This document shows, piece after piece, positions 39,879 through 47,889 of a stretch of DNA of 64,000 nt. Where the stretch lies: assembly GCF_020037125.1 (NCBI RefSeq), contig NZ_JAIQDG010000031.1, forward strand, positions 62,001-126,000, read 5' to 3'. Numbering within the stretch: the first letter of the stretch is position 1; each line of letters begins with the position of its first letter. The notes beneath the pieces were generated by a model, which was not told the origin of the DNA, did not search any database, and saw only the letters and a program-made list of their open reading frames with translations. This stretch comes from Myxococcus sp. RHSTA-1-4. GTDB taxonomy: Bacteria; Myxococcota; Myxococcia; Myxococcales; Myxococcaceae. A program made the position numbers and the translations under genes.

Positions 39879-41129
39879 TCACTCCGCCCGCACACTCTCC
39901 GCGCGGAACTCTCCCGCCCCGCGGAACCCGGCGCCGCAGGCCCCACAGTCGAGCGCCCCGCCGCACCCATCCGGCACCGTCCCGCACATGCCGGCGCGCG
40001 CCGAGCACAGCGCCGGCACACAGCCGCCCGGCACGTACCGCTCGCTCGCGGGCAGCATCCCCGCCGCCTCGTTCCCACCGCCCATCACCAGCACCGCGCC
40101 GTCCGGCAGCACCACCGCGCCCAGCTTCCCGCGCGGCTCCACCAGCGCGTGCGTCGAGGCCCACGTCCCCGTCGCCGGGTCGAAGCGCTCCACCGACGCG
40201 AGCGCCCCCGTCGTGTAGTGCTCGCCGCCCAGCACCAGCACCACGCCCTCCGGCAGCACCACCGCCGCGTGGTGCTCGCGAGCCACCGCCGGCGCCGCCA
40301 CCAGCGTCCACTCGCCCGTCTCCGGCGAGTACACCTCCGCCGTGCCCGCCGCGCGCGCCGTCGTGCCCCCCACCACCAGCACGCGCCCGTCCGGCAGCGG
40401 CGTCACCGTGTGCGCCAGCCGGTGCGTCCCCGCCGCGCCGCCCGCCGGGCCCGCCTTCTCCCAGTGGCCCGTCGCCGGGTCATACAGCTCCGCCTGCAGG
40501 CCGCTCGCGAAGAGCGCCTTGCCGTTGGCCAGCACCACCGCCGTCCGCGCGCCACCGCGCGCGAAGCCCGGCGCCTCCGCCGCGCTCCACGTGCCCGTCA
40601 CCGGGTCGAACAGCTCCGCCGTGCGCAGCGGGCGCCGGTCCACGTCCGTGCCTCCCGCCACCAGCACGCGCCCATCCGCCAGCAGCACCGCCGCCGGGTC
40701 GTTGCGCGCCTCGGCCATGGGCGCCACCTCCGTCCACGTGCCCGTCGCCGGCTCGTACACCTCCGCGCCCGCCAGCGCGCCCACGGCCACGCCGTGCGTG
40801 CCGCCCACCGCCAGCACGCGCCCGTCCGCCAGCCGCACCGCCGCGTGGTTGCGCCGCGGCGTGTGCATGGCGCCCGTCACGCGCCACGTGCCGGACGCGG
40901 GCTCGAAGAGCTCGCAGCTCGCGAGCGTGCGATTCCCGTCATGCCCGCCCACGGCGAGCACGCGCCCGTCCGCGAGCGCGACGAAGGGCAGCAGCTTGCG
41001 CGGCGTGGACAGCGCCAGCGGCTGTCCCACCGTGTCCGCGTCGCCCTCTTCCGCGCGAGGACCGGAGCTGCACGAGAACACCAACACGAAGAGCGCCACC
41101 GTGACGCAGGATGTCGAAAACCGTTGCAT
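39879..41129 (-). CDS. Kelch-repeat lipoprotein
   Basis: 416 residues. The signal (VTVALFVLVFSC) ends in a lipobox-like Cys. Six or seven kelch blades follow, each with LADGRVLAVGG-type and 'Y/F-P-A-T-G-T-W' motifs at about 50-residue spacing, which close into one beta-propeller. The last 55 residues are Cys-rich (GGCVPALCSARAGMCGTVPDG). Unlike the galactose oxidase-like protein at 25816, no Cu/Tyr radical residues are seen, so this is likely a binding scaffold. ATG 41129 has AGGTGGG upstream. Kelch lipoproteins of this design are expanded in Myxococcaceae. Confidence 0.85.
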   Translation of the reverse strand: MQRFSTSCVTVALFVLVFSCSSGPRAEEGDADTVGQPLALSTPRKLLPFVALADGRVLAVGGHDGNRTLASCELFEPASGTWRVTGAMHTPRRNHAAVRLADGRVLAVGGTHGVAVGALAGAEVYEPATGTWTEVAPMAEARNDPAAVLLADGRVLVAGGTDVDRRPLRTAELFDPVTGTWSAAEAPGFARGGARTAVVLANGKALFASGLQAELYDPATGHWEKAGPAGGAAGTHRLAHTVTPLPDGRVLVVGGTTARAAGTAEVYSPETGEWTLVAAPAVAREHHAAVVLPEGVVLVLGGEHYTTGALASVERFDPATGTWASTHALVEPRGKLGAVVLPDGAVLVMGGGNEAAGMLPASERYVPGGCVPALCSARAGMCGTVPDGCGGALDCGACGAGFRGAGEFRAESVRAE

Positions 41130-41303
41130 GAGCCCACCTGGAAGGCTGGTCGGAGAGGGCTCGTGTAGCCTGACGGTCTGACATTCCGGGGATATCCCAC
41201 CTGAGTGATTCCCGACGCTTACCCGGCACCACGGGTCAGACTTCCCGCCTTCCCGGGGTGTGACGTGGGGGGCGCGCGAGCGGGCCGTGGCCCCCCGCGT
41301 CAA

Positions 41304-41630
41304 TCAGTGGTGGACGGGCTCCGGCTCCATGCCGGTGGGGAGATTCACCGGCTCGGCGTCCATGCCCCGGTGGTGGCGCGGCGGAAGGGCCCCGCCGTCG
41401 TCATCCACCTCCAGCGTGAGCAGCGGGTGGTCCGCGTTCGACAGGTACACGTCCTCGCCGCTGATGAAGTCCACGTCGCTGTACTCGACGAGGTAGTCGC
41501 GCCTCGGAATGGGCACGAGGCCCTGCTCCAATTCGAAGTGGACGTCGCCCACCCCGACCACCTTTCCCACCACGCGCCCGTCCGCGGTCCGCACCGTCAT
41601 CCCCTCGCGCACCTCCCCTGCCTGAACCAT
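41304..41630 (-). CDS. PRC-barrel/DUF2171-like small protein
   Basis: 108 residues. Residues 3-70 (VREGMTVRTADGRVVGKVVG, EQGLVPIPRRDYLVEYSDVDFI) match the beta-barrel of PRC/DUF2171 proteins, which bind RNA or proteins in several contexts. The tail is rich in His, Pro and acidic residues (PPRHHRG, EPEPVHH). ATG 41630 has GGAGGCC upstream. Exact role unknown; the family is often stress-related. Confidence 0.72.
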   Translation of the reverse strand: MVQAGEVREGMTVRTADGRVVGKVVGVGDVHFELEQGLVPIPRRDYLVEYSDVDFISGEDVYLSNADHPLLTLEVDDDGGALPPRHHRGMDAEPVNLPTGMEPEPVHH

Positions 41631-41863
41631 CTGGGCCTCCTCGTGCTCACGGAGCCCGGACCATCCGGGCCCTCGTAGGAGGAACAGTGCGGGCGGGCGC
41701 GGCGGGCGGCACACGGGAGGTGGCGGCCGGTGGAGCGCTCCGCCTTCCAGGCGAGGCCCCGGAGAGGGGCCCGGCGGCGGGTGGACTGGCGTGGCACGCC
41801 CCGAGCAGGCTCGTGGGGCCCACGCCTCCGGCGGTGCCTAACGTTCGCCGCAGGAGGTGCTTC

Positions 41864-42061
41864 ATGTTGTTGGAACTGTCGGCGGTGGAGGCGCGCGATT
41901 TGAAGCAGGCGCTGGACTCGGCGTTGCGCGTGCTCCTGGACGAGATTGCGCATGCCGATCAGCGCGCGTATCGCGACATGCTGCGCGAGCGCTACGACCG
42001 GATGGAACAGCTCAATCGGCGGTTGGAGATGACGCTCGAAGGAAACCAGGTGTACGCCTGA
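41864..42061 (+). CDS. Small helical protein of unknown function
   Basis: 65 residues, all helix (LELSAVEARDLKQALDSALR, QRAYRDMLRERYDRMEQL), strongly charged. A very good CAGGAGGTG site precedes ATG 41864. It resembles short, uncharacterised proteins found in many proteobacteria. It lies 20 nt before the YbaK-type gene and is probably co-transcribed with it. It may be a partner of that protein or unrelated. Confidence 0.65.
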   Translation: MLLELSAVEARDLKQALDSALRVLLDEIAHADQRAYRDMLRERYDRMEQLNRRLEMTLEGNQVYA

Positions 42062-42081
42062 GCACGGCCGGGGTGGCTCAC

Positions 42082-42591
42082 ATGATTCCGGAATCCATCA
42101 TCCAGTATCTCCAGAGCAACAACGTCCCCTTCGAGCGCCGGCCGCACCTGCGGGCCATCACCGCGCAAGCGCTCGCCGCGTCCCTGCACGTCACCGGCTT
42201 CCAGGTGGCGAAGACGGTCATCCTCCACGCGCAGGACCGGCAATGGCTCTGCGTGACGAGCGCGCCGGACACGCTCGACCTGGACCGTGTCGCGGAAGTC
42301 CTCGGCGTCGAGAGCCTGCGTCTGGCGAATGAGTCCGAGTTCGCGGACCTCTTCCCCCAGTGCGAGGTGGGCGCCGAGCCCCCCTTCGGCCAGCTCTACG
42401 GGCTGCCGGTGGTGATGGACGAGCACCTGCGCCAGGCCGAGCGGCTGTGGTTCCGCGCGGGCTCGCACACGGAGGCCATCGAGCTGCGCTTCCAGGACTT
42501 CCTGAACCTGGAGGAGCCGATGCTCGGGAACATCGTCCAGGACCGCCCGGGCGAACAGGCCCATGCGCCCATGGAGGCGCAGCCGTCATGA
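42082..42591 (+). CDS. YbaK/prolyl-tRNA deacylase-family protein
   Basis: 169 residues. The YbaK fold is shown by VAKTVILHAQDRQWLCVTSAP, with the key Lys near residue 44, and by the GAEPPFGQLYGLPVVMDEHL segment, the family's G-x-x-P-F motif (each given in part). These domains deacylate mischarged tRNAs (Ala-/Cys-tRNAPro) or act on other aminoacyl-tRNAs. N-terminal residues SIIQYLQSNNVPFERRPHLRAITAQ fit the usual start. ATG 42082 follows GGGGTGG. The variation in the substrate pocket cannot be read from sequence alone. Confidence 0.8.
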   Translation: MIPESIIQYLQSNNVPFERRPHLRAITAQALAASLHVTGFQVAKTVILHAQDRQWLCVTSAPDTLDLDRVAEVLGVESLRLANESEFADLFPQCEVGAEPPFGQLYGLPVVMDEHLRQAERLWFRAGSHTEAIELRFQDFLNLEEPMLGNIVQDRPGEQAHAPMEAQPS

Positions 42592-42626
42592 TGCCCCCCA
42601 TGCTCAAGCAGACCTCTCCCCCCTGA

Positions 42627-42848
42627 GCCGCACTCGCTCGCAGGCGCTGGACGGCCGTCCTGCTGGCGGTGGTGTTCACCGATGAGCTCGCCACGAGTGT
42701 GGTGCCCGCCGGCGTCTTCGCGGCCATGCTCGTGCTGCTCGCCCAGCCCGTGGGGGTGCTGCTGTCGGCGCTCGCGGCCCGCCGCGGCGAGGCTCACAGC
42801 GCCCGGCCCGACGCCGCATCGAACCGCCTCAGCCGGGATGCGTCGTAG
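42627..42848 (+). pseudogene. Possible remnant of a membrane protein gene
   Basis: From a TGA at 42624 the frame stays open for 73 codons to TAG 42846. It encodes a hydrophobic peptide: WTAVLLAVVFTDELATSVV, AGVFAAMLVLLAQPVGVLL, ending SALAARRGEAH, like two membrane helices of a transporter. No ribosome binding site or proper start is seen, and its end overlaps the 3' end of the ABC ATPase gene on the other strand. It may be a decayed permease gene. Confidence 0.25.
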
Positions 42849-43807
42849 CTCAGCCACACGGGCGCGCCGGTGGAGGCGTGGAAGTCACCGGCCGCCCGCG
42901 CCACCATGCGCTCTCCGGCTACCTCCACCGTCACCCAGCTCTCCGCGCCCATCGGCTCCACGAGGTACACGTGGCCCTCCAGCGCTCCGGCCGGTGCGGC
43001 GCCCCGTCCCACGTGCAGGTGCTCGGGACGCAGGCCGAGCACCACGTCCTCCCCCGGCTGCCCCAGCGTCCGCGGCTTCACCAGGTTGATGCGCGGCGAG
43101 CCGAAGAAGCCCGCGACGAACAGGTTCGCGGGCGCGTCGTACAGCTCGCGCGGCGGCGCCACCTGCTGCACCTCGCCCTGGCTCATCACCACCACCCGGT
43201 CCGACAGCGTCATCGCCTCGGCCTGGTCGTGGGTGACGTAGATGAACGTGGCCTTGAGCTGCTCGTGCAGCTTCTTGATTTCGCCGCGCATCTGCGTGCG
43301 CAGCGCCGCGTCCAGGTTCGACAACGGCTCGTCGAACAGGAACACCTTCGGCCTGCGCACCAGCGCGCGTCCCAGCGCCACGCGCTGCCGCTGGCCGCCC
43401 GACAGCTCCTTCGGCCGCCGCGACAGCAGGGCCTCCAGCCCCAGCATCGAGGCCACCTCGCGCACGCGGGCGTCGATGTCCGCGCGCCCCAGGCCGGCCA
43501 CCTCCAGCGGGAAGGCCAGGTTCCTGGCCACGTTCATGTGCGGGTAGAGCGCGTAGCTCTGGAACACCATGGCGACGTCGCGCTCGCGCGGTGACATGCC
43601 GTTCACCACCGCGCCGTTGATGCGCAACGTGCCGCCGGACAGCTCCTCCAGCCCGGCGATGAGGTTCAGCGTCGTGGACTTGCCGCAGCCGGACGGGCCC
43701 ACCAGCGACACGAACTCGCCATCCGCGATGTGCAGCGTGACGTCCTTCACCGCGGCCACTCCGCCCCGGTACACCTTGCGCACACCCTCCAGGGACACCG
43801 TCGCCAC
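42794..43807 (-). CDS. ABC transporter ATPase, MalK/UgpC type (orphan)
   Basis: 337 residues. The ATPase motifs are complete: Walker A GPSGCGKST, Q-loop VFQSYALYP, signature LSGGQ, Walker B VFLFDEP and switch His in VTHDQ. A C-terminal regulatory OB/TOBE region (from about 245, with GLRPEHLH) is typical of MalK/UgpC ATPases of sugar and glycerol-phosphate importers. No permease or binding-protein gene lies in this window, so it may be a shared ATPase that serves several importers, as MsiK does in Streptomyces. GTG 43807 is the best start; GGGGAGG lies 12 nt upstream. A GC-rich hairpin (43821-43840) sits in its leader. Confidence 0.88.
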   Translation of the reverse strand: MATVSLEGVRKVYRGGVAAVKDVTLHIADGEFVSLVGPSGCGKSTTLNLIAGLEELSGGTLRINGAVVNGMSPRERDVAMVFQSYALYPHMNVARNLAFPLEVAGLGRADIDARVREVASMLGLEALLSRRPKELSGGQRQRVALGRALVRRPKVFLFDEPLSNLDAALRTQMRGEIKKLHEQLKATFIYVTHDQAEAMTLSDRVVVMSQGEVQQVAPPRELYDAPANLFVAGFFGSPRINLVKPRTLGQPGEDVVLGLRPEHLHVGRGAAPAGALEGHVYLVEPMGAESWVTVEVAGERMVARAAGDFHASTGAPVWLSYDASRLRRFDAASGRAL

Positions 43808-44186
43808 GGGGCTAGGCCTCCCCGGGGCCCGAGCCCCGGGCCCGCCGCGCGTCACACCGTCTCGAAGTGTCGTCCGTCCTCCGCATGGCCCGGGAGCATC
43901 GCGCCCACCCCGCCGCCCACGGCAAGCACTCCGTCACGCCGCCGTGCACCCGCGGACAGGAGACGGCCTTGCACCGGCCTGCCATCCGAGCGCGGTGCCG
44001 TGGCTCGGAAGGCAGGCTGGCCGGCTCGCGGAGGCCCTGCGCTCTTGCAGGGCAGGGAGCGCATCCCGAACTCACGAGAGGGGGACCCACCACTTCCGGA
44101 ATGCGGCGTCGACGTGTGCAGCAGCGCGGCCGGCCCTTCGGCCCTCCGCCGTCCTGCTGCGCGCACCGCTTCGGAGGAGGATAGCC
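43808..44186. other. Divergent intergenic region, ABC ATPase / SnoaL
   Basis: No gene seen in 380 nt. CCCGGGGC-CCGA-GCCCCGGG (43821-43840) is a perfect 8-bp hairpin just upstream of the ATPase start. GCCCTGC-GCTCTT-GCAGGGC (44034-44053) is a second perfect stem. Either may control expression or terminate transcripts. Confidence 0.35.
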
Positions 44187-44654
44187 ATGGCAACCCTCGA
44201 CAACACGGACGTCGTCCGGGAGTTCTACCGGGCCTTCAACGAGAAGGACCTCGATGCCGTCCGCGCGACGATGCACCCGGACGCCCTCATGGAGAGCATC
44301 CCCTTCGAGACGACGGAGAAGCTCATCGACCACTGCGTGAGCTTCGCGCGCGCATTCCCGGACGGAAAGGTGGAAATCACCCAGCTGGTGGCGCAGGGAG
44401 ACAACGTCGTCGCCGAGTTCATCGGCCGGGCCACGCACCGGGGCCCCCTGCCGGGCCCGGGTGACCTGGAGATTCCGCCCACGAACCGGCACCTCGAGAT
44501 GCGCTTCGTCGAGGTCTTCCAGCTCCGCGACGGCAGGATTTCCATGATGCGCCAGTACTTCGACACCCTGGCCCTCATGACCCAGCTCGGCATCGGCGCC
44601 CAGCTCATGCCCGCCCAGGCGCCGGAGGCGCCTGGTCCCGAGGCCCTTCACTGA
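44187..44654 (+). CDS. SnoaL-like (NTF2 fold) protein
   Basis: 155 residues. The NTF2/SnoaL pattern is seen: VVREFYRAFNEKDLDAVRATMHPDA at the start, GDNVVAEFIGRATH in the middle and MRFVEVFQLRDGRISMMRQYFD near the end, in part. Such domains act as cyclases, isomerases or ligand-binding folds. ATG 44187 has an excellent GGAGGAGGAT site. It lies about 1.4 kb before a CMD-family gene and ECF sigma factor, in which context SnoaL domains recur (ECF41 systems), but here it is a separate gene. Function unknown. Confidence 0.82.
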   Translation: MATLDNTDVVREFYRAFNEKDLDAVRATMHPDALMESIPFETTEKLIDHCVSFARAFPDGKVEITQLVAQGDNVVAEFIGRATHRGPLPGPGDLEIPPTNRHLEMRFVEVFQLRDGRISMMRQYFDTLALMTQLGIGAQLMPAQAPEAPGPEALH

Positions 44655-44744
44655 CGGATGAGACGGGCAGGCAGGCGGCCACCGGCGAGAGGCGGCGTCT
44701 TCTGTGAGCGGAGGGAGGGGCGCACGCACTATGGTGGCGGCGCG

Positions 44745-45539
44745 ATGAGCGACACGAGCGACACGCCGGCGGGCACGCCGGCCATCGAGGTCCGGGACGT
44801 CTACAAGTCCTTCGGCGACCAGCCGGCCCTGCGAGGCGTGAGCCTCGTGGTGCCCGAGGGCACCACCACCGTCCTGATGGGCGTGTCCGGCTCCGGCAAG
44901 TCGGTGCTGATGAAGCACATCATGGGCCTGCTGAAGCCGGACCGGGGCACGGTGCGGGTGGAAGGCCAGGACGTGGCGAAGATGGACGAGCGGGCGCTGG
45001 ACCAGATGCGCCGCAAGCAGGGCATCCTCTTCCAGGCCAACGCGCTCTTCGACTCGCTCAACGTCTACGACAACGTGGCGTTCCCCCTGCGCGAGCGCAC
45101 GAAGATGTCCGAGGCGGAAATCAAGGAGGCGGTGGAGAAGACGCTGGCCAAGGTGGGGCTGTCCCACGCGGCCACGCGCTTCCCGGGCGAGCTGTCCGGC
45201 GGCATGCAGAAGCGCGTGGGCTTCGCGCGCGCCACCATCCTCCAGCCGAAAATCCTCCTCTATGACGACCCCACGGCCGGTCTGGACCCGCTCACCACCG
45301 CCGCCGTCAACGAAATCATCTTCACCGGCAAGCAGCAGCTCGGCGCCACCTCGCTGGTGATTACACCGGACGTGGCCTCCGCCTTCGGCATGGCGGACCA
45401 GCTCGCGCTCATGCACGAGGGACAAATCGTCGAGGCCGGCCCGCCCGACACATTCCGCGAGTCCCAGCACCCGCAGGTGAAGGCCTTCCTCAAGAACTGG
45501 CTCCAGCGCCGCGCGAAGCACCAGGCGGCGCAGGGCTGA
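44745..45539 (+). CDS. MlaF-like ABC ATPase with altered catalytic residues
   Basis: 264 residues. It resembles MlaF-type ATPases of lipid transport: Walker A GVSGSGKS (46-53), signature LSGGM (150-154) and Walker B ILLYD (170-174). The next residue, the catalytic Glu in nearly all ABC ATPases, is Asp (D175: YDDPTAGLDP). The switch His is Pro (P208: VITPDVASAF, where relatives have VTHD). The codons GAC and CCG are clear in the sequence. Slow or absent ATP turnover is likely. No MlaE or MlaD-like partner is near. ATG 44745 is chosen at the start of similarity, 53 residues before the Walker Lys-Ser; alternatives upstream lack similarity. Confidence 0.85.
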   Translation: MSDTSDTPAGTPAIEVRDVYKSFGDQPALRGVSLVVPEGTTTVLMGVSGSGKSVLMKHIMGLLKPDRGTVRVEGQDVAKMDERALDQMRRKQGILFQANALFDSLNVYDNVAFPLRERTKMSEAEIKEAVEKTLAKVGLSHAATRFPGELSGGMQKRVGFARATILQPKILLYDDPTAGLDPLTTAAVNEIIFTGKQQLGATSLVITPDVASAFGMADQLALMHEGQIVEAGPPDTFRESQHPQVKAFLKNWLQRRAKHQAAQG

Positions 45540-45629
45540 AATCGGCGGAAAATGCGCCGGCTGTAACGCCGGGAGGGGCTCGGGACCTCTCCATGGGAAG
45601 CCGCGCTCCCGCGGCTCGACGGAGCCACC

Positions 45630-46142
45630 ATGTCCCGACTGCACCTCGTTGATACCGCCACCGCGTCCCCCGAGCAGCGCGCCGCCCTCCAGGGCGTCCA
45701 GGAGCGCCTCGGCGCCGTGCCGCCCCCGGTGCGCGCGCTGGCCAATGCCCCCGTGGCGATGAAGGCCTTCTTCGGCCTGCATGGGATTCTCGAAGGAGGG
45801 CAGCTCTCCAGGCGCCTGCGGGAGCAGCTCGCGCTCGCGGTCAGCAAGGCGCAAGACTGCGGGTATTGCGTGGCGCACCACCACGAGCTCGGCCGGGCCG
45901 CGGGGCTGTCCTCCCAGGAGCTGGAGCTGTCCCTGGACGCGCGGGCGCCGGATGCACGTACCGAGGCCCTGCTCCGGTTCGCCGTCCAGCTCGCCGCCCG
46001 CCGTGGCGCCGTGACGGATGAGGAGCTGGCGGCGGTCCGCGCGGAGGACTGGAGTGATGGCGAGTTGGTGGAGGTGCTCGCCGCCGTGGTGGCCACCACC
46101 TTCGGCAACTACCTCAACCGATTCGTCCAGGCAGGACACTGA
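45630..46142 (+). CDS. AhpD-like carboxymuconolactone decarboxylase-family protein
   Basis: 170 residues. The redox site E65-x11-C77-x2-C80-x3-H84 (REQLALAVSKAQDCGYCVAHH, in part) matches the E-x11-CxxC-x3-H proton-relay motif of AhpD peroxidases, so a thiol-dependent peroxidase role is likely. The helical fold continues with LLRFAVQLAARRGAVTDEEL. ATG 45630 has GGAG upstream. A sigma factor gene follows after 50 nt on the same strand, and such CMD-ECF pairs are known; the sigma factor may regulate this gene. Confidence 0.87.
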   Translation: MSRLHLVDTATASPEQRAALQGVQERLGAVPPPVRALANAPVAMKAFFGLHGILEGGQLSRRLREQLALAVSKAQDCGYCVAHHHELGRAAGLSSQELELSLDARAPDARTEALLRFAVQLAARRGAVTDEELAAVRAEDWSDGELVEVLAAVVATTFGNYLNRFVQAGH

Positions 46143-46192
46143 GCCTTCCGGCGTGACACCCGGTGCGCCGGGCGTGCTACGGAAGGAGGACC

Positions 46193-46759
46193 ATGAACAC
46201 GGCGCAGGGCACGAGCGGCGGTATGACGCGGGAGGGCTTCCTCGCGTGGGTGACCACGCTCGTCCATGCGCACCGCGCGCACCTGCTCGCCACGGCCCGG
46301 CGCCGCGGCCTGGAGGCGGAGGACGCGCTGGACTGTGTCCAGGAGGCCTTCTTCACGTTCCTCCGGCTGCCGGACGCGGACCTGCTGGCGGCGCGCACGG
46401 AAGAGGCCGGGCGTCTGCTGACGACGCTGGTCGTCCACACGGCGCTGAACCACCGGCGCAAGGTGGCGCGGCGTGCCCCGGAGCCCGAGGACACGCTGAG
46501 CGAACTGGCCGCGGACCTGCCCTCCGCGGACGAGCTGGTGGCCCGGGCGGAGACACGCGCGGAGCTGGTGCGGTGCGTGGAGCGGCTCTCGCGCATGCAG
46601 CAGGCCGTGGTGCGCCTGCGGCTGCTCGATGAATGCCCCGGGGAAGAGGTCTCCGAGCTGCTGGGACTGTCCCCGGAGAACGTGCGCATCCACCTCTTCC
46701 GGGCCCGGCGGCAACTGCGGGAGTGCCTGGAGCTGTCCGCCGCCGTGGACCGGGCCTGA
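46193..46759 (+). CDS. ECF-type RNA polymerase sigma factor
   Basis: 188 residues. The region 2 helices are seen (AHLLATARRRGLEAEDALDCVQEAFFTFL), in part, and region 4 with an HTH (MQQAVVRLRLLDECPGEEVSELLGLS and NVRIHLFRARRQLRECL). It ends soon after region 4, so it lacks the SnoaL-like extension of ECF41 factors, though its neighbour is a CMD-family gene as in that group. No anti-sigma gene is seen beside it. ATG 46193 is preceded by the ideal AAGGAGGA. It probably directs transcription of the upstream CMD gene or other targets under oxidative stress. Confidence 0.88.
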   Translation: MNTAQGTSGGMTREGFLAWVTTLVHAHRAHLLATARRRGLEAEDALDCVQEAFFTFLRLPDADLLAARTEEAGRLLTTLVVHTALNHRRKVARRAPEPEDTLSELAADLPSADELVARAETRAELVRCVERLSRMQQAVVRLRLLDECPGEEVSELLGLSPENVRIHLFRARRQLRECLELSAAVDRA

Positions 46760-46763
46760 GCCC

Positions 46764-47315
46764 TCAAGGCGAGGGGAAGCGCGCCGCGAAGGACTCCAGC
46801 GGGAGCCGCAGCGCGTTCGTGAGGTACGAGATGGTGTGGTAGTAGCCCGCCAGCGCGAGCAGCTCCAGGAGCTGGGGCGCGGTCCACTCCTTCGCCAGCT
46901 CCGCCCAGAGCGCGTCCGACACGGTGGCGCTCGCGTGCAGCTCGTCACAGAGGCGCAGCAGCAACTTCTCGCGCGGGCTGAAGGGTGTGGCCTCCACGTC
47001 ATCCGAGCACAGGCCGCGCACCTCCTCGGGCGTCAGGCGCACCTTCTCGCCGAAGAAGGCCACGTGGACGCCCCACTCGTACTCGGAGCCGCAGCGCCAG
47101 CAGGTGCGGTCGATGACCAGCTCCCGCTCGCGCAGGCTGATGCTGCCCTTGTCCAGCAGCCCGCCCGCCATCATCTTGCCCATGACGCGCTCGTTCACCG
47201 CCAGCGAGCGGAAGAGCAGGAGCGGCGGAACCCCCGCCGGCATGAGGCGCGCGAGCGCCGCGGTGAAGGACTCGGAGTACGGCGGCTCCGCGGGTGGGAT
47301 ACGGGCTCCGGTCAT
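46764..47315 (-). CDS. Carboxymuconolactone decarboxylase-family protein
   Basis: 183 residues. The family core includes SLRERELVIDRTCWRCGSEYEWGVHVAFF (in part), where the EYEW-x2-H motif is that of CMD proteins without the redox CxxC at the standard place; the C72-x2-C75 pair is shifted. The protein continues with FSPREKLLLRLCDELHASATVSD, typical of the family. It is divergent from the HxlR regulator gene at 47402, with two operators between, and is presumably its target. ATG 47315 has GGGAGG upstream. It may act in reactive-carbonyl or peroxide detoxification. Confidence 0.82.
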   Translation of the reverse strand: MTGARIPPAEPPYSESFTAALARLMPAGVPPLLLFRSLAVNERVMGKMMAGGLLDKGSISLRERELVIDRTCWRCGSEYEWGVHVAFFGEKVRLTPEEVRGLCSDDVEATPFSPREKLLLRLCDELHASATVSDALWAELAKEWTAPQLLELLALAGYYHTISYLTNALRLPLESFAARFPSP

Positions 47316-47338
47316 GTCTCGCCTCCCTGGCTTCGTGG

Positions 47339-47388
47339 TGCTACGTATTCCGTAGCACACAGCTCTTAACGCTACGCTTTCCGTAGCG
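47339..47388. promoter_or_regulatory. Twin palindromic operators between the CMD gene and HxlR gene
   Basis: Two matching palindromes: TGCTACG-TATTC-CGTAGCA (47339-47357) and CGCTACG-CTTTC-CGTAGCG (47370-47388). Both share GCTACG-N5-CGTAGC, and their centres are 31 bp apart, about three helical turns. They are the probable HxlR-family sites controlling both divergent promoters. Confidence 0.85.
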
Positions 47389-47401
47389 CAAGGGAGACAC
47401 C

Positions 47402-47731
47402 ATGGCACGCACACCCCGCCCCGGCACCGCCGTCCGAGGCTCCCGCACCGGCCGGCCCATCATGGCGCTGCTGGACCTGCTGGGCCGGCGCTGGCTGCTG
47501 CGCATCGTCTGGGAGCTGCGGAGCGGCCCGCTGACGTTCCGAGCCCTGCGGGAGGCCTGCGGCGACCTGAGCCCCACGGTCCTCAACACACGGCTCAAGG
47601 AGCTGCGCGACAGCGGCCTGGTGGCGCTCGACGGGGCGGAGGGCTACGCACTCACGCCGCTCGGGCAGGAGCTGCTGGAGCGCTTCCTGCCGCTCGTCGA
47701 TTGGGCGGAGCGATGGGCGCGCAGGGGCTAA
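47402..47731 (+). CDS. HxlR-family transcriptional regulator
   Basis: 109 residues. The HxlR winged helix is shown by LLDLLGRRWLLRIVWELRSGPLTFRALREACGDLSPTVLNTRLKELRDSGLVALDG (shown as segments: LLGRRWLLRIVWEL, FRALREACGD, TVLNTRLKELRDSGLV). These dimeric regulators usually sense electrophiles or aromatic compounds; many use a Cys near the N-terminus, but here the only candidate is the Cys of REACGD. ATG 47402 is preceded by AAGGGAG. It is divergent from the CMD gene across the twin operators. Confidence 0.9.
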   Translation: MARTPRPGTAVRGSRTGRPIMALLDLLGRRWLLRIVWELRSGPLTFRALREACGDLSPTVLNTRLKELRDSGLVALDGAEGYALTPLGQELLERFLPLVDWAERWARRG

Positions 47732-47889
47732 AGCTCCGTGGAGCAACGGCAAGGCGCGTTGGATGAAGCTCGGCACATGCACTCCACGTCGCCCCAATCC
47801 GTTTTGTAGCCCTTCCATGCAGCGAAGGCGCTCTTGAGTTGCTGCGTGGGTAGAGAGTGAACGTCGCCCAGATGCTTCAGGAGAAACGG

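Noticed and set aside
39879-41129. Second copper radical oxidase
   Set aside because: The kelch propeller lacks the Cys, Tyr and His ligands seen in the protein at 25816-27762 and has no DUF1929-type domain.
46193-46759. Full ECF41 sigma factor
   Set aside because: The protein ends just after region 4 and lacks the C-terminal SnoaL extension that defines the group.
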